From positions 1-32,912 of the forward strand of contig CAZDEF010000026.1 of NCBI GenBank assembly GCA_964504385.1: 32,912 nt of DNA, in the 5' to 3' direction. Below the pieces are notes generated by a model. The model worked only from the letters and a program-made list of their open reading frames with translations, was not told the DNA's origin and ran no database searches. Origin of the DNA: Limiplasma sp964504385 (GTDB taxonomy: Bacteria; Bacillota; Clostridia; Christensenellales; Aristaeellaceae). Positions 29,024 through 32,912 of the stretch are shown here, piece by piece; position 1 is the stretch's first letter; every line of letters begins with the position of its first letter. The position numbers were made by a program, and so were the translations under genes.

Positions 29024-30127
29024 TTGGATCGCAAGCCTTCTTCGCAGCGAATTGGCTATTATCCGCAGCAGCAGTCTGCGCCGACTCCGCCCCAGCGGCC
29101 TGCTGCACAGGGACACGCTGCATCCCGTCCGCCGCAGCGCGCCCCGCAGCGTTCTGCGCCTTCCCGAACCGGAAGACCGCGCAAACGCAGAAGGCTTCGC
29201 CTGAATCCGCGCGCGCTGCTGCTTCTGATCTGTGCAGGCGTTTTTGTGACGTGCGCCTTTCTGCTTGTGCGCTACTTCGTCAATATCGCGGTCACACGTC
29301 AGGCGTCGCAGCAGCTGGAGGAAGCCTATTCCGCAGCCATGCAGAGCACCGATGTTCCCGCTCAGCCCACTCTGGAACCCGGTGATGCGCCCAGTGCAGC
29401 ACCCACTTCCACCGAGGCTCCGCTTCCGACAGCCAGCACGGCCCCGCTGGCGGAGGAACTGTGGCCCGACCGGTATCCCTCCAATCCGTCTTTGCGTGTA
29501 TCCAGCGTTTTTTATGAGCTGCAGCGTCAGAATGCGGATATCGTGGGCTGGCTGAAAATTGACGGCGTGCTGGAAGAGGCTGTGCTGCAACGCGACAACA
29601 GCTATTATCTGACCCATAATGCGCTGGGGCAGCGCAGTGTGACCGGCGCGCTGTTCTTAGACGAGGGCTGCGATTTGCGCACCGTGCCCACCCAAATGCT
29701 CATTCACGGGCACAACATGAAGGAAGGCGCGATGTTCGGTTCGCTGAAAAAGTACAAGGTGAAGGACGCCAGCTTTTACCGCGCCCACCCCTTCATTGAT
29801 TTCAACACGATTTATGAAAACGGAAGGTACGTCATCTTCGCCGTTGCGGAGGTGGATCTGCGGTATGGTCAGCACGATTATCTGCCCTTCTGGCGCGACG
29901 TGCGTTTTTCCAGCGCTGACACGTTTGTACAATATGTGGAAAAGGCGCAGTCGCTGTCGCACTACCGCTGCAATGTGGACGTGCAGCCGGGCGACCGCCT
30001 GCTGACGCTGTCCACCTGCACCGGCACTGATGACAACAAACGTCTGCTGGTGATGGCGCGCAAGCTGCGCGACAACGAGGACGCGCTGGAACTGAACATT
30101 TCCATCCTGAGCACGGATGACCGGTGA
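29024..30127 (+). CDS. Class B sortase, complete
   Basis: The 367-residue transpeptidase starts at TTG 29024 behind GAGG. A cytoplasmic N-terminal region of about 60 residues is unusually long and rich in Pro, Gln, Arg and Ala; one membrane helix follows at about 64-88 (LLLLICAGVFVTCAFLLVRY), then a Pro/Thr/Ser-rich stalk (100-140). The sortase domain occupies about 155-350, with H230 in IHGHNMKEGAMFG, C332 in TLSTCTG and R340 in DDNKR. Class B enzymes usually attach haem-uptake or pilus proteins; no NPxTN-type substrate is adjacent. A weak hairpin overlaps its stop. The N-terminal extension is more basic and proline-rich than is usual for SrtB. Confidence 0.9.
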   Translation: MDRKPSSQRIGYYPQQQSAPTPPQRPAAQGHAASRPPQRAPQRSAPSRTGRPRKRRRLRLNPRALLLLICAGVFVTCAFLLVRYFVNIAVTRQASQQLEEAYSAAMQSTDVPAQPTLEPGDAPSAAPTSTEAPLPTASTAPLAEELWPDRYPSNPSLRVSSVFYELQRQNADIVGWLKIDGVLEEAVLQRDNSYYLTHNALGQRSVTGALFLDEGCDLRTVPTQMLIHGHNMKEGAMFGSLKKYKVKDASFYRAHPFIDFNTIYENGRYVIFAVAEVDLRYGQHDYLPFWRDVRFSSADTFVQYVEKAQSLSHYRCNVDVQPGDRLLTLSTCTGTDDNKRLLVMARKLRDNEDALELNISILSTDDR

Positions 30128-30147
30128 AGGGGAAGAATGCCCCCTTC
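30126..30147 (+). terminator. Weak hairpin after sortase gene
   Basis: GAAGGGG pairs with CCCCTTC (7 bp) overlapping the stop codon; a T-rich but interrupted stretch follows (30148-30168). Confidence 0.4.
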
Positions 30148-30168
30148 TGTCCCTTTTCTGAATTTTCC

Positions 30169-30198
30169 TTGACCAAACAGCGCCTTTCGTTCTATAAT
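30169..30198 (+). promoter_or_regulatory. Promoter for glnS
   Basis: TTGACC (30169-30174), 18-bp spacer, TATAAT (30193-30198). Confidence 0.82.
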
Positions 30199-30259
30199 AA
30201 ACGCTACGACAGCATTGAGGCTGGCCGTGGAGATTATAGAAAGGAAGGCGCTGTTATTT

Positions 30260-32011
30260 ATGGAAACTGCTGTAGCAAAGAGCAACTTTATCTGGGACGC
30301 CGTGGAAGAAGATTTACGGAGCGGGCGCTATCAAAGCGTTCATACGCGCTTTCCTCCTGAACCGAACGGCTATATGCACATCGGCCACTGCAAGGCGCTG
30401 ATCATGGACTTCCTGACTGCTGAAAAATACGGCGGCCAGTGCAACCTGCGCTTCGATGACACCAACCCCGCCAAGGAAGACACCGAGTATGTGGAAGCCA
30501 TCAAGCGGGATATCAACTGGCTGGGCTTCCACTGGACGGGCGGCTTGTACTATGCCAGCGATTACTACGACAAGTGCTACGAGATCGCTGAGGACTGGAT
30601 TAAGCGCGGGCTGGCCTATGTGGACGAACTGAGCAAAGAGGAGATGCGCGAATACCGCGGTACCCTCACCAAGCCCGGTAAGAACAGCCCGTGGCGCGAC
30701 CGCCCTGCCGAAGAAAGCCTCGACCTGTTCCGCCGTATGAAGAACGGCGAGTTCGCCGAGGGACAGTACACCCTGCGCGCGAAGATCGATATGGCTTCGC
30801 CCAATATCGTCATGCGCGATCCCGCCATGTACCGCATCCTGTACAAGGAGCACTGGCGGACCGGCAACAAGTGGTGCATCTACCCGATGTACGATTTTGC
30901 CCACCCCATCGGCGACGCGCTGGAAGGCATCAGCCATAGCCTGTGTTCGCTGGAATACGAGATCCATCGTCCCCTGTATGACTGGGTGGTGGAGAAGAGC
31001 GCGCACCTGCTGCCTGCCAAGCCCCGCCAGATCGAGTTCGCCCGCCTGAACATGACCCAGACCGTGATGAGCAAGCGCAAGCTGCGTGCGCTGGTGGAGG
31101 GCGGATATGTGCGCGGCTGGGACGATCCCCGCATGCCCACGCTGAGCGCCCTGCGCCGCCGCGGCTACACCGCCGCCGCCATCCGTGATTTCATCAGCCG
31201 CATCGGCTTGAGCAAGGCGGATTCCACCGTGGACGCCGCGCTGCTGGAGGCCTGCGTGCGCGATGATCTGGGGCAGAACGCCGCCCGCGCCATGGCGGTG
31301 CTCAACCCCATCAAAGTGGTGTTTACCAACTGGCCGGAGGGTGAGACCAAGACCATCACCATGGAAAATCATCCCGACTGTCCGGAAATGGGCACTCATA
31401 CCGTTACCTTCGGCCGCGAAGTGTACATTGACGCGGACGACTTTATGGAGGTGCCGGCCAAGAAGTTCCAGCGCATGTATCCCGGCTTCGAGGTCCGCCT
31501 CAAGGGCGCCTACATCGTCAAGTGCGAAGACTGCGTGAAGGACGAGAACGGCAAGATCGTGGAAGTGCACTGCACTGTGGATCTGGATTCCGCCTCCGGC
31601 ACGCCCGGCGCAGACCGCAAGATCAAGGGCAAGGTGCTTCACTGGGTGAGCGCCATTGACGCCGTTCCCTTCGAAGCCCGCCTGTATGAGCCGCTGCTGG
31701 CTGACGAGACCGAGCAGGCCGAAGCGGAGGAGACCCCCGTGGAAGAACCCGCTCTGGAAGAAGCCGAGGAGGCGGAGGAGGACGCGCTGACCCGCAAGGA
31801 CTACGACTTCCTCAAGCAGCTCAATCCCAACAGCCTGGTCATCTGCAACGGCTTTGTGGAGCCCTGCGTGCTGGAAAGCGCCCCCGGAACCACCTATCAG
31901 TTCCTGCGCACCGGCTACTTCTGCAAGGATCCCGATTCGACTGCGGAAAGACCCGTATTCAACCGCACGGTGGGGCTGCGCGATACCTTTGCCAAGCAGA
32001 GCCAACGCTGA
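30260..32011 (+). CDS. glnS: Glutaminyl-tRNA synthetase
   Basis: The 583-residue class I synthetase attaches glutamine to tRNA-Gln. PPEPNGYMHIGHCKA carries the HIGH motif (40-43), RFDDTNPAKE is the GlnRS/GluRS block, and VMSKRK (269-274) is the KMSKS loop. The anticodon-binding beta barrels follow (HWVSAIDAVPFEARLYEPLL; NPNSLVICNGFVEP). Compared with E. coli GlnRS there is an insert of about 35 residues, almost wholly Glu, Ala and Pro, between LYEPLLADE and the YDFLKQLNP block of the distal barrel. ATG 30260 is chosen because AAGGAAGG precedes it; the upstream in-frame ATG at 30215 lacks a site. Two terminator-like hairpins follow. GlnRS in this phylum is often of transferred origin and coexists with GatCAB, but the window does not show this. 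Confidence 0.95.
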   Translation: METAVAKSNFIWDAVEEDLRSGRYQSVHTRFPPEPNGYMHIGHCKALIMDFLTAEKYGGQCNLRFDDTNPAKEDTEYVEAIKRDINWLGFHWTGGLYYASDYYDKCYEIAEDWIKRGLAYVDELSKEEMREYRGTLTKPGKNSPWRDRPAEESLDLFRRMKNGEFAEGQYTLRAKIDMASPNIVMRDPAMYRILYKEHWRTGNKWCIYPMYDFAHPIGDALEGISHSLCSLEYEIHRPLYDWVVEKSAHLLPAKPRQIEFARLNMTQTVMSKRKLRALVEGGYVRGWDDPRMPTLSALRRRGYTAAAIRDFISRIGLSKADSTVDAALLEACVRDDLGQNAARAMAVLNPIKVVFTNWPEGETKTITMENHPDCPEMGTHTVTFGREVYIDADDFMEVPAKKFQRMYPGFEVRLKGAYIVKCEDCVKDENGKIVEVHCTVDLDSASGTPGADRKIKGKVLHWVSAIDAVPFEARLYEPLLADETEQAEAEETPVEEPALEEAEEAEEDALTRKDYDFLKQLNPNSLVICNGFVEPCVLESAPGTTYQFLRTGYFCKDPDSTAERPVFNRTVGLRDTFAKQSQR

Positions 32012-32039
32012 TTTTCCCCCAAAAAACCGATGATCTTTT

Positions 32040-32080
32040 GCAAGTGCCTGACGCGACAATGCGTCGGGCACTTGCTTCAG
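32040..32080 (+). terminator. Terminator of glnS (hairpin T1)
   Basis: A 15-bp stem (32040-32054 with 32061-32075, one G-T pair), loop GACAAT, then TTCAGTTTG. Confidence 0.85.
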
Positions 32081-32104
32081 TTTGCTGAAAAAGCCTATGG
32101 GGGA

Positions 32105-32290
32105 GGTTTGGAGAGCCGCAGCCCTCCAAGTGGGATCGTATCGACCGGCTTTGCCGGTCGGGCGGGCGTTTCCGCGCCCTGCGCGGAAACATTCCTTACG
32201 CCGTTTGCCGCCCGGCGAGCCGCAGGCGAGTAGGCAAACGGTGCCTTCCTTCGGCGGAAAAGATCGCTTTAGCGAGCTTTTTCGACGGCC
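32105..32290 (+). repeat. 186-bp hairpin-rich dispersed repeat, copy 3
   Basis: Five differences from copy 2 and about twelve from copy 1. Same orientation and same five hairpins. It lies 29 bp after hairpin T1 and 4 bp before hairpin T2, which is a close copy of T1. It fills most of the 490-bp gap between glnS and the binding protein gene; the remainder holds T1, T2 and a promoter at 32365. Confidence 0.92.
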
Positions 32291-32294
32291 TGCT

Positions 32295-32338
32295 GCAAGT
32301 GCCGGACGCAGCAATGCGTCAGACACTTGCTTTATCTT
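32295..32338 (+). terminator. Second terminator-like hairpin (T2), near-copy of T1
   Basis: GCAAGTGCCGGACGC and GCGTCAGACACTTGC pair at 13 of 15 positions, loop AGCAAT, followed by TTTATCTTT. T2 and T1 differ at few positions in the 36-base hairpin. Confidence 0.7.
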
Positions 32339-32364
32339 TAACAATCTTTGATGCCGAAACAATA

Positions 32365-32393
32365 TTGCATTTACATCCGTTTTTTGGTATAAT
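32365..32393 (+). promoter_or_regulatory. Promoter for terminal binding-protein gene
   Basis: TTGCAT (32365-32370), 17-bp spacer, TATAAT (32388-32393) with extended -10 TGG. The leader is about 100 bases and contains a short CACC/GGTG hairpin; I recognise no riboswitch in it. Confidence 0.8.
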
Positions 32394-32501
32394 CGTTTTG
32401 CTTCGAAATGAGAGATTCATAGTTGAAGAGTAGGGTAGGACTTTGCACCGCTAAGGATAGAGGTGTGAAAATAAGTCAAAAATGAAAGGGGAACTTTAAC
32501 C

Positions 32502-32912
32502 ATGAAAAAGGCTCTCGCTCTGGTTCTGTGCCTGATCCTGTCTCTGGGCATGATGTCCAGCGCTCTCGCCGTCAACGAAGACGTTGAAGGCAAGGTGACC
32601 ATCTATACTTCCATCTACCAGTTCGTGATCGACATGTTGAGCGAAGAACTCAAGGCCGAATTCCCGAACCTCGAAGTAGAATTCTTCTACGGCGGTACCG
32701 GCTCCCTGCAGACCAAGCTGACCGGCGAAATGGAAACCGGCGCTCTGGGCTGCGACATGATGCTGGTGGCCGAGCCCGCTTATTCTCTGGAACTGAAGGA
32801 AGGCGGCTGGCTGCATCAGTTTGACGTGGAGAATGCCGACAGCATGCTCCGCTTCGACTATGACGAGGAAGGCTACTGGTATCCTGTGCGCGTGTGCAAC
32901 ATGGTGCTGGCC
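32502..32912 (+). CDS. ABC transporter substrate-binding protein, iron(III)/AfuA-like (3' end outside window)
   Basis: The first 137 residues are visible. A signal peptide (MKKALALVLCLILSLGMM) is cleaved after SALA before VNEDVEG. The mature start, GKVTIYTSIYQFVID, and the later FFYGGTGSLQTKLTGEMETG and CDMMLVAEPAYSLELKEGGW are typical of type II periplasmic binding proteins of the AfuA/FbpA (COG1840) group, which bind ferric iron, phosphonates or related small ligands. The start is ATG 32502 behind AAAGGGG. As in the binding protein at 5628 there is no lipobox Cys. Permease and ATPase genes are expected downstream. Confidence 0.85.
   Translation, partial: MKKALALVLCLILSLGMMSSALAVNEDVEGKVTIYTSIYQFVIDMLSEELKAEFPNLEVEFFYGGTGSLQTKLTGEMETGALGCDMMLVAEPAYSLELKEGGWLHQFDVENADSMLRFDYDEEGYWYPVRVCNMVLA

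Noticed and set aside
10277..32290. CRISPR array or insertion sequence as explanation of the three repeats
   Set aside because: Units are 186 bp, kilobases apart, with no spacers; no transposase or terminal inverted repeats bounding a coding region were found.
30314..32362. 682-codon minus-strand open frame opposite glnS, running into repeat copy 3
   Set aside because: Antisense to an unmistakable GlnRS; its N-terminal part is translated repeat DNA.
32400..32501. Riboswitch in the leader of the terminal binding-protein gene
   Set aside because: The leader is about 100 bases with one short CACC/GGTG hairpin, but no known aptamer core or terminator/antiterminator pair could be recognised.

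Overview
The window looks like chromosomal DNA from a GC-rich, low-GC-phylum (Bacillota) anaerobe, most likely an uncultured gut-type member of Clostridia. The evidence is the AAGGAGG ribosome binding sites, consensus sigma-A promoters with 17-bp spacers, class B sortases, many exported proteins with Lys-rich signal peptides, the cmk/plsC/ispH/S1 gene order, and a GlnRS. Several genes start at TTG or GTG behind strong Shine-Dalgarno sequences (oadB-like, corC-like, rho-like, sortase, methyltransferase). The species cannot be named from this sequence.

Layout. Positions 1-900 hold the end of a class B sortase. 910-2709 hold a small exported protein and a FucO-type iron alcohol dehydrogenase, both on the minus strand. 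2706-7640 is a visibly AT-richer block: a LysR regulator, a divergent Ugp/MalFGK-type ABC importer (two permeases and a binding protein, no ATPase) and a glycerophosphodiester phosphodiesterase. 7695-10220 hold a VanX/DdpX-like D-Ala-D-Ala dipeptidase converging on a KdpDE-like two-component pair. 10511-11994 hold orphan beta and small subunits of a sodium-pumping decarboxylase. 12274-16250 hold a GH127 arabinofuranosidase, an exported protein paralogous to the one at 910-1362, and an orphan BMP-family binding protein. 16487-17614 hold NadR. 17713-19356 hold a module of two tandem exported paralogues and a divergent XRE regulator, with two palindromic operators placed exactly on the exported-protein promoter.

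19353-26548 is a housekeeping stretch. It has a structured RNA that is probably 6S RNA, a Cmk-PlsC fusion, an IspH-S1 fusion with an internal ribosome binding site at the domain junction, a THUMP-type methyltransferase, and a Rho homologue. The Rho homologue keeps its overall fold but has lost the Walker A motif, the catalytic Glu and the arginine-finger region, and carries a long Q/Y/G/N/R-rich linker. I regard it as the strongest candidate for something undescribed. 26556-32011 hold a HAD phosphatase overlapping a CorC/CNNM-type membrane protein, a 67-residue protein, a complete class B sortase and GlnRS. The window ends inside a binding protein gene at 32502.

A second notable signal is a 186-bp non-coding repeat present three times (10277, 16275, 32105) in the same orientation. 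Each copy is packed with hairpins and abuts a transcription terminator. Copy 3 lies between two near-identical terminator hairpins. Base changes between copies partly preserve pairing in the plus-strand RNA. I found no tRNA, rRNA, CRISPR array, transposase or phage gene.
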